This document shows positions 29,037-38,307 of a DNA stretch of 64,000 nt, one piece after another. Under the pieces are notes generated by a model, which did not search any database, was not told where the DNA came from, and worked only from the letters and a program-made list of their open reading frames with translations. The stretch is taken from contig QCJK01000001.1 in NCBI GenBank assembly GCA_003216075.1, forward strand, positions 62,001 through 126,000. Reading direction: 5' to 3'. The translations under genes were made by a program, and so were the position numbers. Origin of the DNA: Prochlorococcus sp. AG-409-B05. Lineage in GTDB: Bacteria; Cyanobacteriota; Cyanobacteriia; PCC-6307; Cyanobiaceae. How positions within the stretch are numbered: the stretch's first letter is position 1; the number at the start of each line of letters is the position of its first letter.

Positions 29037-29066
29037 CTAATTATAATCCAACCAAAATATAATTAG
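29037..29066. terminator. Inverted repeat between convergent cobB and helicase genes
   Basis: CTAATTATA (29037-29045) and TATAATTAG (29058-29066) are exact complements around a 12-base loop, and the arms extend to CAC/GTG with one bulge. The right arm covers the helicase stop codon. Position between convergent genes suggests a bidirectional terminator, but the stem is AT-only and weak. Confidence 0.4.
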
Positions 29067-30490
29067 GTGAGTTGATCCTGCCATAATATCTTTTCCTTCA
29101 CTGTACGATCACATCCTACAATCCAAACACCATCAATTGCTCTACTTACAGCTACATAAACCAATTGTTTTCTCAAATTCATATCTTTAGGCCAGAAAAT
29201 ATCTTCAGCAATAAATACATTACCAAAGCTACTGCCTTGACTACGATGAACAGTCAAAACAGAAGCCGGTCCTAAAGAAGCAAATGCATCTCGAAGCAAA
29301 AAGAATTTTCTCCACAGGATTCTTCGATCACCTTTACCTTCTTCATTAGCCTTGGCTCGCAAACGTTTCAATGTTTTATCAAGTAAATCTCTTGGCTCAG
29401 TTCCAACTGGAGGTAATAATCGCAATGAAAGTTGTAACTCATTAGCAATGACTTTTACTGTTAAAGTTTTAATAATTGGAACATTCCAATCGCTTTCTGA
29501 AGCAAAACCAAATTCCGTAAGATCACATTTTTCCGGGATAACATCTGATACAACCAACTCCCTATTTGAACCTATCAACATATCTGGCTCTTCCCCAAGA
29601 TCTGAACCGTCACTAGACGCAGGGGCCATCACTGCAGCTCTAGTAATCAGAACCTCTCCAGGCAGAACAGGTAATTGGTCAGCCATCTCCCCATGAATAG
29701 CCCTCCTTGCATGGGGCACCAAGCTCTCAAGGGTGCGGTTTGTATAGCAAAGGATTCTAGCTGAATCAGGATTGTTATTTAATGATGCTGCTTTGATTTC
29801 TTCCTTTGCTCGAATCAACCAGCTTTTTCGATCTAAAAAACCTACAGAACCTTTCTCAGTATTAATGGTGTTAATTAAGGGTGGCTGATGAGAAGGGAGT
29901 CGGCCTTCCCTAAGTCGACTGGCTAGTTCCAAAACTGGTCCGCGATGGCGCACAACTTTATTGAGATGAGCATTACAAGCCCTTTTCATTGAAAAAACAG
30001 GGCTTTGATGCTCACCAACTGGAGGCAACTGAGATGGGTCACCTACAAAAACAAGGCGAGTTTTGTATGGATGTGCGCAATGAAGAGTGATTTCTAAAAG
30101 TTTGCTATCAACCATCGAAGCCTCATCAATCAAAATCAATGAAAGCTGTTCAAGAGAATGCATTGTTTGATCTGTTTTCTCACAAACCTCCAAATGACCC
30201 TGCCTCTTAAGTTTTAAGCGCAACAATCTATGAATAGTCGAGGGGTACCAAGTTGGTCTAAGTCCTTCCATATTCAAAGCCTGTCGCAAAACGCCAACTG
30301 CTTTATGAGTAGGAGCAACAACAGTCCAACAAAGATCTTTCTCCTCAACCAATTTTAAAAATTTTCCAGACAAAAAGGTCTTTCCACTACCTGCATAGCC
30401 ACTCAAAACGAAGGGCTTGCCTTCATCAGAGCTTTCCAGCCAACTCTTAAAAGCTTTAAGAGCTTTTTTTTGATCAACTGTCAGCTTCAC
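29063..30490 (-). CDS. Superfamily 1B (RecD/Dda-like) DNA helicase
   Basis: The 475-residue ATPase has Walker A GYAGSGKT near residue 35, motif Ia VVAPTHKAV, DEAS Walker B (LILIDEASMVD), motif III FVGDPSQLPPVG and the C-terminal motif VI VYVAVSRAIDGVWI. The SH3-like insertion and length match Dda/RecD2-type 5'-3' helicases. No RecBC partners are adjacent, so it probably acts alone in repair or replication restart. It is upstream of nothing on its strand; a DUF212 gene precedes it by 25 bases. Confidence 0.88.
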   Translation of the reverse strand: MKLTVDQKKALKAFKSWLESSDEGKPFVLSGYAGSGKTFLSGKFLKLVEEKDLCWTVVAPTHKAVGVLRQALNMEGLRPTWYPSTIHRLLRLKLKRQGHLEVCEKTDQTMHSLEQLSLILIDEASMVDSKLLEITLHCAHPYKTRLVFVGDPSQLPPVGEHQSPVFSMKRACNAHLNKVVRHRGPVLELASRLREGRLPSHQPPLINTINTEKGSVGFLDRKSWLIRAKEEIKAASLNNNPDSARILCYTNRTLESLVPHARRAIHGEMADQLPVLPGEVLITRAAVMAPASSDGSDLGEEPDMLIGSNRELVVSDVIPEKCDLTEFGFASESDWNVPIIKTLTVKVIANELQLSLRLLPPVGTEPRDLLDKTLKRLRAKANEEGKGDRRILWRKFFLLRDAFASLGPASVLTVHRSQGSSFGNVFIAEDIFWPKDMNLRKQLVYVAVSRAIDGVWIVGCDRTVKEKILWQDQLT

Positions 30491-30515
30491 TACAACTGAT
30501 CAAAGCTAAACACCT

Positions 30516-31016
30516 TCAACCCAACAATTTAATCAAGTGCAGAGGAGAACCTATAAAAACAAGTCCTGGTAAAGCCACTGCTGGGCCAATAAGACTACCT
30601 ACAAAAACCTCAAGACGAGTATGTCCAAGGGTTTCCTTGAGGCTTTTCCCCGGCTGATCAGGCCAAAGGTCTGCTGGCAGAAGATTTATCCGTTCAGCAG
30701 TCAATCCAGCAGCTCTTCTTATTCCGCTTGCGTCGTACATCACTACAAATGCAACTGTTACAGCAATTGCAAAATCTGGGTGATCAAATCCCAAATCCCA
30801 TCCAATCCCAGCCGCAGTAGCAGTAACAAGAGCCGAGTGACTTGATGGCATTCCCCCTGTTTCAATGAGTACAGCTGGGCGCCATTTTTTATGCAAAATA
30901 AACTCAAAAACCAACTTTAAAAGTTGTGCTACTCCGCAAGCAATTAATCCCCAAGAAAGAACTGCATTATCAAAAATCTGAAATATCATGGGAAAAGAAT
31001 GACCTAAAAAATTCAT
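30516..31016 (-). CDS. DUF212 divergent PAP2-type membrane protein
   Basis: The 166-residue integral membrane protein shows PAP2-phosphatase-like motifs: [16 protein letters not shown] (the PSGH motif as PSSH), an RRAAG segment and a late [10 protein letters not shown] in place of the usual third motif. Hydrophobic helices sit near the N-terminus, middle and C-terminus. Its ATG overlaps the crtE stop as ATGA, so it is translationally coupled to the prenyl-diphosphate synthase. A phosphatase acting on a prenyl diphosphate is an attractive but untested inference. Confidence 0.8.
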   Translation of the reverse strand: MNFLGHSFPMIFQIFDNAVLSWGLIACGVAQLLKLVFEFILHKKWRPAVLIETGGMPSSHSALVTATAAGIGWDLGFDHPDFAIAVTVAFVVMYDASGIRRAAGLTAERINLLPADLWPDQPGKSLKETLGHTRLEVFVGSLIGPAVALPGLVFIGSPLHLIKLLG

Positions 31017-31915
31017 CTGTCGCGGTTAGTTATGTAATCGGCCAAAGCCAAAAGAGGACCTGCCTTAACTTTCCAGGGCTCAAGGGATAATTTCGCTTCA
31101 TTAACAAGTTGATTAGCACGTCGTCGGGATTCATCTAATCCAAGCAACTTTGGATATGTAGTCTTATCAGCAATTAAATCTTTACCGGCGGTTTTACCTA
31201 AAACATCACTACTTGCAGTCACATCAAGTATGTCGTCAATAATTTGAAAAGCCAATCCAATACCTTTTGCATAAATCCGAAGAGCATTCAGCATCTCATC
31301 ATCAGCTCCTCCTATAAGTGCTCCGCATGTAACACAAGCCTTTAAAAGAGCTCCTGTTTTATGCAAGTGAATAAACTCCAAAGTATCAAGATCAACTTGC
31401 TTACCCTCAGATTCCAAATCAACCACTTGACCACCAACCAACCCTGGGGCTCCAGCAACTAAAGAGATCTCTCCAACAACCTTTAACAATCTCTCAGGGG
31501 AGACCTCTGAGCTGCGAAGCGCAACCATCTCAAAAGCACGAGTTAAAAGCGCATCTCCAGCAAGAATTGCTATCGCATCTCCATATACCTTGTGGTTAGT
31601 GGGACGACCTCTACGTAAATCGTCGTTATCCATTGATGGCAAATCATCATGAATAAGAGACATTGTGTGAACCATCTCTAGTGCCACTGCCGTTGGAAGA
31701 GCCTGTTCAATCTGACCTCCAGCCAATTCGCATGCTGCAAGACAAAGAATTGGTCTTAAACGCTTTCCTCCTGCAAGCAATGAATAACGCATAGCTTGCC
31801 TAAGGCTTTCTGGTCGTTCAGGACCTAGTGAATCATCTAATGCTTGCTCAACGAGATCCCTGGCATGAGCCATATAAGCGGAAAACTCGAAAGTAGTAGT
31901 AACCGCTTCCACCAT
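31013..31915 (-). CDS. crtE: Geranylgeranyl diphosphate synthase
   Basis: Condenses isopentenyl diphosphate to C20 GGPP for carotenoids, the chlorophyll phytyl tail and quinones. The first aspartate-rich motif is [23 protein letters not shown], cited here only as DDLPSMDND; the second is IIDDILD. At 300 residues it is normal for the cyanobacterial CrtE/IspA group; farnesyl product specificity cannot be fully excluded. It is downstream of folD by 41 bases on the same strand and coupled to DUF212. Its product leads to the substrate of the lycopene cyclase at 39.9 kb. Confidence 0.92.
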   Translation of the reverse strand: MVEAVTTTFEFSAYMAHARDLVEQALDDSLGPERPESLRQAMRYSLLAGGKRLRPILCLAACELAGGQIEQALPTAVALEMVHTMSLIHDDLPSMDNDDLRRGRPTNHKVYGDAIAILAGDALLTRAFEMVALRSSEVSPERLLKVVGEISLVAGAPGLVGGQVVDLESEGKQVDLDTLEFIHLHKTGALLKACVTCGALIGGADDEMLNALRIYAKGIGLAFQIIDDILDVTASSDVLGKTAGKDLIADKTTYPKLLGLDESRRRANQLVNEAKLSLEPWKVKAGPLLALADYITNRDR

Positions 31916-31956
31916 GAAAAATTGCTAGTTGGCCGGATTCTCTCAGCTCTTAAGTG

Positions 31957-32865
31957 TCATGGAAGCAAATCTCCCATGGTCAACGACAAACCGCAATGAT
32001 GTTGCCATCTGTTTACAGCATTGACAAGCAACATTGTGACTGTCATAGGGCCCACTCCACCAGGGACTGGAGTGAGCGCGTGAACAAATGGAGCCACCTC
32101 TTTAAAACGTACATCTCCACAAAGTTTATAGCCGGATTTTTCTCCTAATTCAGGATTTTTAAAGACCCTATGAATACCCACATCTATTACCACAGAATTA
32201 TCTTTGACGTGTTCTGCACCAATCATCTGTGGTTTTCCAGCTGCAACAACTAAAAGGTCAGCCTCTTTAGTCAACAAAGATAATTCTTTGGTATAGGAAT
32301 GAGCCACACTTACTGTCGCATTGGCCGATTGCAACATTAAAGCCATTGGTTTTCCAACAAGAATGCTTCGACCAATTACTACTGCTCTTTTACCCTCAAT
32401 TTCTATATCATTTCGTTCTAAAAGAGCCATTATTCCTGCTGGCGTACAAGAACGTGGAGCAGAATCTCCCTTAATCAATTTACCAAGATTTAAACTATGT
32501 AAACCATCAACATCCTTCTCTGGCTTGATAATACTTAAAAGCAAAGTCTCATCAAAACCTATTGGCAAGGGCAATTGAAGGAGGATTCCATCAACATTGT
32601 TATTGTGATTGAGAGATTCAATTTTTCTAATAACCTCATCCAGAGAAGTAGTTGCTGGCAAATGTGTTCCATAGCTAGCCACCCCAATCCTTGAACAGGC
32701 CTTCTCTTTATTTGACACGTAAACTCCACTTGCAGGATCATCGCCAATGCGAATAACAGCAAGTCCAGGAGGTCTCCCTGCATTCGCAAGACTTGCTGAT
32801 ATCTCCAACTGGAGACGTTGCTCCAACTCTTCAGAGAACTTCCTACCATCGAGTATTAGTGTCAT
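31957..32865 (-). CDS. folD: Bifunctional methylene-THF dehydrogenase/cyclohydrolase
   Basis: Interconverts 5,10-methylene-THF, methenyl-THF and 10-formyl-THF in one-carbon metabolism. The catalytic tyrosine/lysine motif is [13 protein letters not shown] near residue 50; LQLPLP follows, then [12 protein letters not shown], the NADP-binding GRSILVGKP and the C-terminal [14 protein letters not shown]. At 302 residues it is full length. The 5-formyl-THF cyclo-ligase at 52.1 kb acts on the same folate pool. It is divergent from the 7TM-HD gene with 72 bases between. Confidence 0.96.
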   Translation of the reverse strand: MTLILDGRKFSEELEQRLQLEISASLANAGRPPGLAVIRIGDDPASGVYVSNKEKACSRIGVASYGTHLPATTSLDEVIRKIESLNHNNNVDGILLQLPLPIGFDETLLLSIIKPEKDVDGLHSLNLGKLIKGDSAPRSCTPAGIMALLERNDIEIEGKRAVVIGRSILVGKPMALMLQSANATVSVAHSYTKELSLLTKEADLLVVAAGKPQMIGAEHVKDNSVVIDVGIHRVFKNPELGEKSGYKLCGDVRFKEVAPFVHALTPVPGGVGPMTVTMLLVNAVNRWQHHCGLSLTMGDLLP

Positions 32866-32937
32866 TCAATCAAACGATTTTTAATTAAAGTATGCATTGA
32901 ATAAAAAACTAGTCCTCAACGTCAACATTCCAATTCT

Positions 32938-35034
32938 GTGATCAGAATAACAAGCTTACAGAAATTTTGGCACAACCTCTGGCGAAGTTGGTTGCGAAGC
33001 GAGTCACCTCGGCGTGCTGTATTGCAATGGTCAAGTCCTGACAAGGCAGGGTTAATTGTTGTTTGTTTTGTGTTGGCAATAATCTCTGGCTTCCATTGGC
33101 TGCAAGTACCAGAACTTACACCTGGGATGGTTGCAATCACTGATCAATTAGCTCCAAAAGATGCTTTAGTCAAATACAAAGATCCAGAAAATCAAAAAGG
33201 ATCCGAGCTAATCCAAAGCACAATATTTGTTCAAGTCATAGACAAAAAACAATCAAATTTACTCTACAAAAATCTCACCCAAAAGTTAAAAGAGCTAGAG
33301 ATAATAGCAAGTAGTAACAATGCGGAACGTGTTGGTCCAATAAATCTATCTAAAGAAGAACAAATGTGGCTTAGTAATCGTACTAAAACTATACAAGAAA
33401 AGTGGGAAAAAGAAATTTCATTAGCCGCCAACAGAATGCTGAGTCAGGGCTTAGTTAATACACTTAGTTTTGAACAAATACGCGAAGCATCTTCACTTCA
33501 ATTAGCCCAGCTTGGTGCAAGAGAAACTCCATCAAGAAGCATCGGAATAAAATTACTTTCAACCACATTTCATGGGAGGAGTAATCTCAAAAGAGATTCT
33601 GCATTACAAGGCTTGCTAGAGGACACAATAACAAAACAAAATAGAAACATAATAGTTAATACTGGAGATGTTATTACAAAAAAAGGGGAGCCAATTAGTC
33701 CTCAGGCCTATTATGTACTTGATCATTTCAAATTAATAAAAAAAAGTCCAAAATATTTACTATTTCTCAAAGCCTTTACAGAAAACCTAGCAAGCACTTT
33801 AGTCTTAATCTTAATCATGAGAAGAGAAAGGCCTTGCCTACAACCAAGGCATGGTCTACTTGGAGTGGGATTATTAATTACTGCGCAATTAGCTCAACTA
33901 AGCAAGGGATTAATTGGGGCTTCTTTTAGTCCATTAGCAATCTTAGTCCCTCCAACACTTCTAGTCTCCCAAGGCCTTGGATCAACCACAGCTCTTGCAT
34001 GGTTAGCAGTAGCAAGCCTTCAATGGCAAATTCCTATCAATGGAATGGGAGAAGGACGAATGATGGTTGCTTGCGCCGTTTCAGCAATCGTGGCTTTGCA
34101 AGCAGCCAATATGAGAAGCAGAGCTCAATTACTCCAAATGGCATTTTTGATGCCATTTGGAGCTTTATTAAGTGAATGGTTTTTGTTAAGAGGTAGGGGC
34201 GTCCCAAATTCTTCAGATCAATTGCTCTATGAAGCAGTGGTAATGGGATCTCTATTGATGATGACAATTCTTCTAGTTCCAATTATTGAAAATACATTTG
34301 GTCTAATTACAAAAGCAAGATTGATGGAGCTAACTGATCAAGAAAGACCACTACTAAGACGTCTTTCTTCAGAAGCTCCGGGAACATTCGAGCACACATT
34401 AATGATTTGTGGATTAGCTGAAGAAGGAGCTAGAAGTATTGGAGCGGATGTTGACTTGATTCGAACCGGTTCTCTTTACCATGATGTTGGAAAGCTCCAT
34501 GCACCTGAATGGTTTATAGAGAATCAAGAAGAAGGAATAAATCCACATGATCAACTCAATGATCCATATGCAAGTGCAAATGTATTGCAAGCTCACGTAG
34601 ATGAAGGTCTCAAGCTTGCTCGAAGGCATCGACTACCACGCCCAGTAGCTGATTTCATTCCTGAACATCAAGGCACACTAAAGATGGGATATTTCCTTCA
34701 TCAAGCCAGAAAGCTGAATCCATCAGTATCCGAGAGCCAATTCCGTTACCGAGGGCCTTCCCCTCGCTCAAGAGAAACGGCCATACTTATGCTTGCCGAT
34801 GGTTGTGAAGCTGCCCTTAGATCTCTAGACCCAAAGACAACTGATTCAGAAGCATGCAAAACAGTAAGATTAATAGTGGAAGCCAGACAACATGATGGTC
34901 AATTAAAAGATAGCAGCCTTACGAGAGCAGAAGTTGAATTAGTAATAAGAGCATTTGTGACTGTTTGGAGAAGGATGAGACACAGAAGAATTCCATACCC
35001 AATATCTTCAACAAAAAGATCTTTTCCTGCGTAA
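32938..35034 (+). CDS. 7TM-HD (PgpH/YqfF-like) membrane phosphodiesterase
   Basis: The 698-residue protein starts at GTG 32938. One TM helix near residue 42 is followed by an extracytoplasmic domain to about 270, several TM helices to about 470, then a cytosolic HD domain. Metal ligands are visible: EHTLM, YHDVGK (His515, Asp516), LQAHVDEG and PEHQGT. In Firmicutes PgpH hydrolyses c-di-AMP; that substrate here is inference from the architecture. A strong inverted repeat lies within the TM-coding part (see 34132-34162). Confidence 0.88.
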   Translation: MIRITSLQKFWHNLWRSWLRSESPRRAVLQWSSPDKAGLIVVCFVLAIISGFHWLQVPELTPGMVAITDQLAPKDALVKYKDPENQKGSELIQSTIFVQVIDKKQSNLLYKNLTQKLKELEIIASSNNAERVGPINLSKEEQMWLSNRTKTIQEKWEKEISLAANRMLSQGLVNTLSFEQIREASSLQLAQLGARETPSRSIGIKLLSTTFHGRSNLKRDSALQGLLEDTITKQNRNIIVNTGDVITKKGEPISPQAYYVLDHFKLIKKSPKYLLFLKAFTENLASTLVLILIMRRERPCLQPRHGLLGVGLLITAQLAQLSKGLIGASFSPLAILVPPTLLVSQGLGSTTALAWLAVASLQWQIPINGMGEGRMMVACAVSAIVALQAANMRSRAQLLQMAFLMPFGALLSEWFLLRGRGVPNSSDQLLYEAVVMGSLLMMTILLVPIIENTFGLITKARLMELTDQERPLLRRLSSEAPGTFEHTLMICGLAEEGARSIGADVDLIRTGSLYHDVGKLHAPEWFIENQEEGINPHDQLNDPYASANVLQAHVDEGLKLARRHRLPRPVADFIPEHQGTLKMGYFLHQARKLNPSVSESQFRYRGPSPRSRETAILMLADGCEAALRSLDPKTTDSEACKTVRLIVEARQHDGQLKDSSLTRAEVELVIRAFVTVWRRMRHRRIPYPISSTKRSFPA
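34132..34162. repeat. 13-bp perfect inverted repeat inside the 7TM-HD gene
   Basis: CTCCAAATGGCAT (34132-34144) and ATGCCATTTGGAG (34150-34162) are exact reverse complements around the loop TTTTG. In frame this encodes part of a membrane helix (QMAFLMPFGALL). The mRNA could form a 13-bp stem. It may be coincidental, an internal processing or pausing element, or a hairpin-prone site. Confidence 0.75.
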
Positions 35035-35084
35035 AAAAACAAATCTATGGCAATCACCTCATACATCAAATAATAATTATAAGC

Positions 35085-35477
35085 TCAAAGTCTTACCCCT
35101 TTTCTATGAATAGGACGACACCAATAGATTAATGCTAGCAAGTTTAAAACTGCTATAAGCAAAGACAAACCACTCAATCCAGCAACATCACCTTCTCTAA
35201 CTAAACGAACAATTCCATATGGGAAGGTTCCTGATAATGCCATTGATAAAGCAACAATTGAGAGAATCACGCCCCATCGTCGCTGAGCCAATAGGCCTGC
35301 AGAAGCAACAATTCCAACAATTGCTGCAGGCCAAGCAAGCGATATTGCCAAGCTGATATTGACAATCGGAAGATCTGGGTTTGTAAAAGCAACCAAACCA
35401 ATAAAAGGAAGAACAGCAACATTTGCAAGCAAACCAATCCAGGTAAGTAACCAATAGCCTCTTGCTACATTTTTCAT
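35085..35477 (-). CDS. Four-helix membrane protein, unknown function
   Basis: The 130-residue protein starts at ATG 35477 with a GAAGAG stretch just upstream. It is nearly all hydrophobic with about four helices: WLLTWIGLLANVAVLPFIGL, then the segments near SLAWPAAIVGIVASAGLL, GVILSIVALSMALSG and LSLLIAVLNLLALIYW. It has a basic C-terminus (RPIHRKG). No catalytic motif is visible. It converges on the 7TM-HD gene, with 50 bases between. I do not recognise a family. Confidence 0.75.
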   Translation of the reverse strand: MKNVARGYWLLTWIGLLANVAVLPFIGLVAFTNPDLPIVNISLAISLAWPAAIVGIVASAGLLAQRRWGVILSIVALSMALSGTFPYGIVRLVREGDVAGLSGLSLLIAVLNLLALIYWCRPIHRKGVRL

Positions 35478-35585
35478 AAGCTCTTCTCCATTTTCTTTAT
35501 AGTAAAAACATTAGAAGTTAATTGCATGCAACAAAAAATCTATGGTTGTAAATAAAAGCCCTTAAAAGTATAAAAACAAAAAACC

Positions 35586-35888
35586 TCATGTGAAATCCCT
35601 ATTAACAATACTAGGGACTTTTTCTCTAAATGACTGCATACGATCAGTTCGAGTATTCACCTTCAGGGTTGTGTAAATCCTTGCAGCACCAAGGCGGTGA
35701 ACCGCCTTATGACAGTCCTTTATACATTCAAAAACCTTGTCCCATTCACCTTCTATTGCAGTCCCATTTGGACCAATTTCATAATCCAAGCCTTTGCCCT
35801 CAATAACTTCTATGCAAGCAGCTACAAAAGGTGAAAGGGATAAACCTACCCCCAATGGCACTAAACAAAGATCAACACTTACAAGCAT
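35586..35888 (-). CDS. MTH1187/YqgV-family thiamine-binding protein
   Basis: The 100-residue single-domain protein matches the DUF77/MTH1187 family: VSVDLCLVPLGVGLSLSPFV at the start, GLDYEIGPNGTAIEG in the middle and KVNTRTDRMQSFREKV at the end. The ferredoxin-like fold assembles into tetramers, and relatives bind thiamine or its pyrimidine. The role here (buffering or salvage of thiamine) is inferred. A 25-base gap separates it from the upstream gene at 35914, suggesting co-transcription. Confidence 0.85.
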   Translation of the reverse strand: MLVSVDLCLVPLGVGLSLSPFVAACIEVIEGKGLDYEIGPNGTAIEGEWDKVFECIKDCHKAVHRLGAARIYTTLKVNTRTDRMQSFREKVPSIVNRDFT

Positions 35889-35913
35889 TACTTCATTCCA
35901 AAAACAATAATGA

Positions 35914-36156
35914 TCAATGACTCATTTCACGCGGAAAACAATTGATTGGATACCTAACAGTTCTCCAAGAACCACTATGAGTCATAACTTCAACCCCAAT
36001 CTCTCTCTGACTCAATGAACAATTCAATCCCTGCCCATCACACCAGTCTCTAGCTGCACCTATTGCAGCCTCAATTGATTCATAAGGTGCATCCAAAACT
36101 GGATGAGGACTGCCGTCCAAAGCTGCGAGCCTATAAAGCTTGTGATGAGAAGACAT
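35914..36156 (-). CDS. Small conserved hypothetical protein
   Basis: The 80-residue soluble protein starts at ATG 36156 and contains KLYRLAALDGSPHPVLDAPY, then AAIGAARDWCDGQGLN and GVEVMTHSGSWRTVRYP. It looks like a small alpha/beta domain with a helix carrying WCDGQG. It lies 25 bases upstream of the thiamine-binding protein gene on the same strand. I recognise the type as a cyanobacterial conserved protein but know no function. Confidence 0.7.
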   Translation of the reverse strand: MSSHHKLYRLAALDGSPHPVLDAPYESIEAAIGAARDWCDGQGLNCSLSQREIGVEVMTHSGSWRTVRYPINCFPREMSH

Positions 36157-36323
36157 CTATGTTCACTTACCCAACCGTCACCCATGCTCGCATGGATCTA
36201 TTTCATTACCTAAGCAAAAGTAGCTTTACGGGTCATGGGCTTAACTCTTTTTATCACTCTTAAACCTATATGCCGCACCAAAAAGCAAATAAAAACAGAA
36301 GAATCACAATGAGAAGCTCAAAT

Positions 36324-37946
36324 TCAAATACTTGGTCGAGAATTCAGTTCCACATCATCACGCTGGGGATGAATTGACTTATGCCCCAAAGCAGAAACAA
36401 GACGATTCAAGGCATTCACATAAGCCTGAGCTGCAGCAACAACAATGTCCGTATCAGCAGAGTGGCCTGAATAAATCTGTCCATCGCGACGCAAGCGAAT
36501 AGTTACTTCGCCCATGGCGTCAATCCCTTCAGTAACTGACTTAACAGAGAATTCAATTAGTTCATTAGGTTCATCCACAAGCTGTTTTAATGCTCTACAT
36601 ACGGCATCAACAGGACCTGTCCCTATAGCGACTGAAGTATCTTCATGACCTTGTTGGTCGGCCAACGTGACAGTAGCAGTCGGCCTAAGAGCACTTCCAC
36701 AACTAACTTGAACTAGGCTGAGTTGAAATCTTGCCTCTGGTTGCTGTACTTGCTCACTAACTATTGCCTCAAGATCTCTATCGGTAATATCTCTTTTACG
36801 ATCTGCTAAATCTTTAAATCTTGTAAAAGCCTCATTAAGATCTTCTCTACTTAAATCATAACCAAGTTCCTCAAGTCTTGCTCGAACAGCACTTCGACCA
36901 CTTAACTTACCAAGTGAAATTCTGTTATCATTTAAACCAACTGTTCTAGCATCTACGATCTCATATGTAAGTCGATTCTTTAAAACTCCATCCTGATGAA
37001 TACCTGACTCATGTGCAAATGCATTCGCTCCAACTATTGCTTTATTAGGCTGAACCACCATCCCAGTTAGATTAGAAACCAATCTTGAAGTCTTTGTTAT
37101 CTCTTCAGTTCTTACAGCAGTTAGAGGAGTTGGGCTATCTGCATCTCTTCCAAAATAAGGATTAAAATACCTTCTTCTAACATGTAACCCCATCACCAAT
37201 TCTTCTAACGCTGCATTGCCAGCTCGTTCTCCTATTCCATTAATAGTACATTCAAGTTGTCTTGCACCATTCTTAACGGCCTCCAAAAAATTTGCTACTG
37301 CCAAGCCTAAATCATTATGACCGTGAACCGAAAGAATCGCTTCATTAATATTAGAAACATTCTTATTAATTCCATTAATTAATCCACCAAATTCTGTAGG
37401 TGTTGTATACCCGACAGTATCAGGAATATTTATAGTTCCTGCACCAGCAGAAATAGCAAGTTCAATAACTTGATATAAGAATTCTGGATCACTTCTTCCA
37501 GCATCTTCACAAGAAAATTCAACATCATCAACTAAAGATCTGGCATACTGAACCATTTCAGGAACAATATCAAGGACCTCCTGTCTGCTCTTCTTCAATT
37601 TATGTTCTAAATGAATATCACTCGTAGCAATAAAAGTATGGATACGTTTATTAATTGCCGGCTCAATAGCTTTTGCACAAGCTTGAATATCAGCAGAGGA
37701 AGCACGTGCAAGGCCACAAATAATAGGTCCTTCTCCCCCGCCTACCAGCTCAGCGATACGATGTACAGCGGCAAAATCCCCTTGACTGGCAAAAGGAAAC
37801 CCGGCTTCGATTACATCAACTCCCAGCCTTGCTAGTTGTTGAGCGATGGCAAGCTTTTCTTCCAAATTCAGACTAGCTCCAGGAGATTGCTCTCCATCAC
37901 GGAGTGTTGTATCAAAAATAAGAACGCGACCTGGGTCTTTGGCCAT
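36324..37946 (-). CDS. leuA: 2-isopropylmalate synthase
   Basis: Condenses acetyl-CoA with 2-oxoisovalerate, the committed step of leucine synthesis. The N-terminus has [15 protein letters not shown], the TIM-barrel metal motif is [12 protein letters not shown], followed by [15 protein letters not shown]; the C-terminal LeuA allosteric domain (leucine feedback) is present to residue 540. ATG 37946. No T-box or leader peptide is visible upstream. Confidence 0.97.
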   Translation of the reverse strand: MAKDPGRVLIFDTTLRDGEQSPGASLNLEEKLAIAQQLARLGVDVIEAGFPFASQGDFAAVHRIAELVGGGEGPIICGLARASSADIQACAKAIEPAINKRIHTFIATSDIHLEHKLKKSRQEVLDIVPEMVQYARSLVDDVEFSCEDAGRSDPEFLYQVIELAISAGAGTINIPDTVGYTTPTEFGGLINGINKNVSNINEAILSVHGHNDLGLAVANFLEAVKNGARQLECTINGIGERAGNAALEELVMGLHVRRRYFNPYFGRDADSPTPLTAVRTEEITKTSRLVSNLTGMVVQPNKAIVGANAFAHESGIHQDGVLKNRLTYEIVDARTVGLNDNRISLGKLSGRSAVRARLEELGYDLSREDLNEAFTRFKDLADRKRDITDRDLEAIVSEQVQQPEARFQLSLVQVSCGSALRPTATVTLADQQGHEDTSVAIGTGPVDAVCRALKQLVDEPNELIEFSVKSVTEGIDAMGEVTIRLRRDGQIYSGHSADTDIVVAAAQAYVNALNRLVSALGHKSIHPQRDDVELNSRPSI

Positions 37947-38307
37947 TGAGGCCCCCTAAATAATTAGTCGTAAGGACTGTGATACTTTAATACTAATTCA
38001 ATTACTGCGAAATTCCATGGAAGTAGTATTAACTTCAACAAGTATTATAAAAGAAAATAATTAATCTTTTTCCGTATAGCTAGATTTATCAATGTGGAAG
38101 AGAGGCAATAAGATCTAATTTCAGCATTCCAAGGGAGTCATCTTGTTTAGAAAAGAATTTAATATCCCTGAAAGCATTTCCAATCTTTATTTTCTCCATC
38201 ACCATCAAAAAAAAACCTTGCATGCCTCTATTATCACTTATATAAGTGACAATGAATTCTTAAATGCCTCAAAAGCGTTATAAATTCAATAAAACGGTTC
38301 TTGAAAT
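37947..38307. other. Divergent spacer leuA / GH57 gene
   Basis: These 361 bases are AT-rich. The leuA-proximal 200 bases hold nothing I can support beyond presumed promoters. The GH57-proximal part holds a possible short gene at 38143-38283, described separately. Confidence 0.5.
38143..38283 (+). CDS. Possible 46-residue small protein
   Basis: An open frame starts at TTG 38143, six bases after a good Shine-Dalgarno-like AAGGGAG (38131-38137), and ends at TAA 38281-38283, 24 bases before the GH57 gene. The predicted peptide begins MFRKEFNIPESISNLYF and contains a His/Lys-rich HHHQKK centre. It resembles nothing I know. The RBS is better than at most genes here, but coding status is unproven. 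Confidence 0.3.
   Translation: MFRKEFNIPESISNLYFLHHHQKKTLHASIITYISDNEFLNASKAL

Noticed and set aside
36157-36323. Hydrophobic minus-strand frame ([19 protein letters not shown]) downstream of the leuA stop codon region
   Set aside because: No acceptable start codon before the hydrophobic stretch; too short to support as a small membrane subunit.
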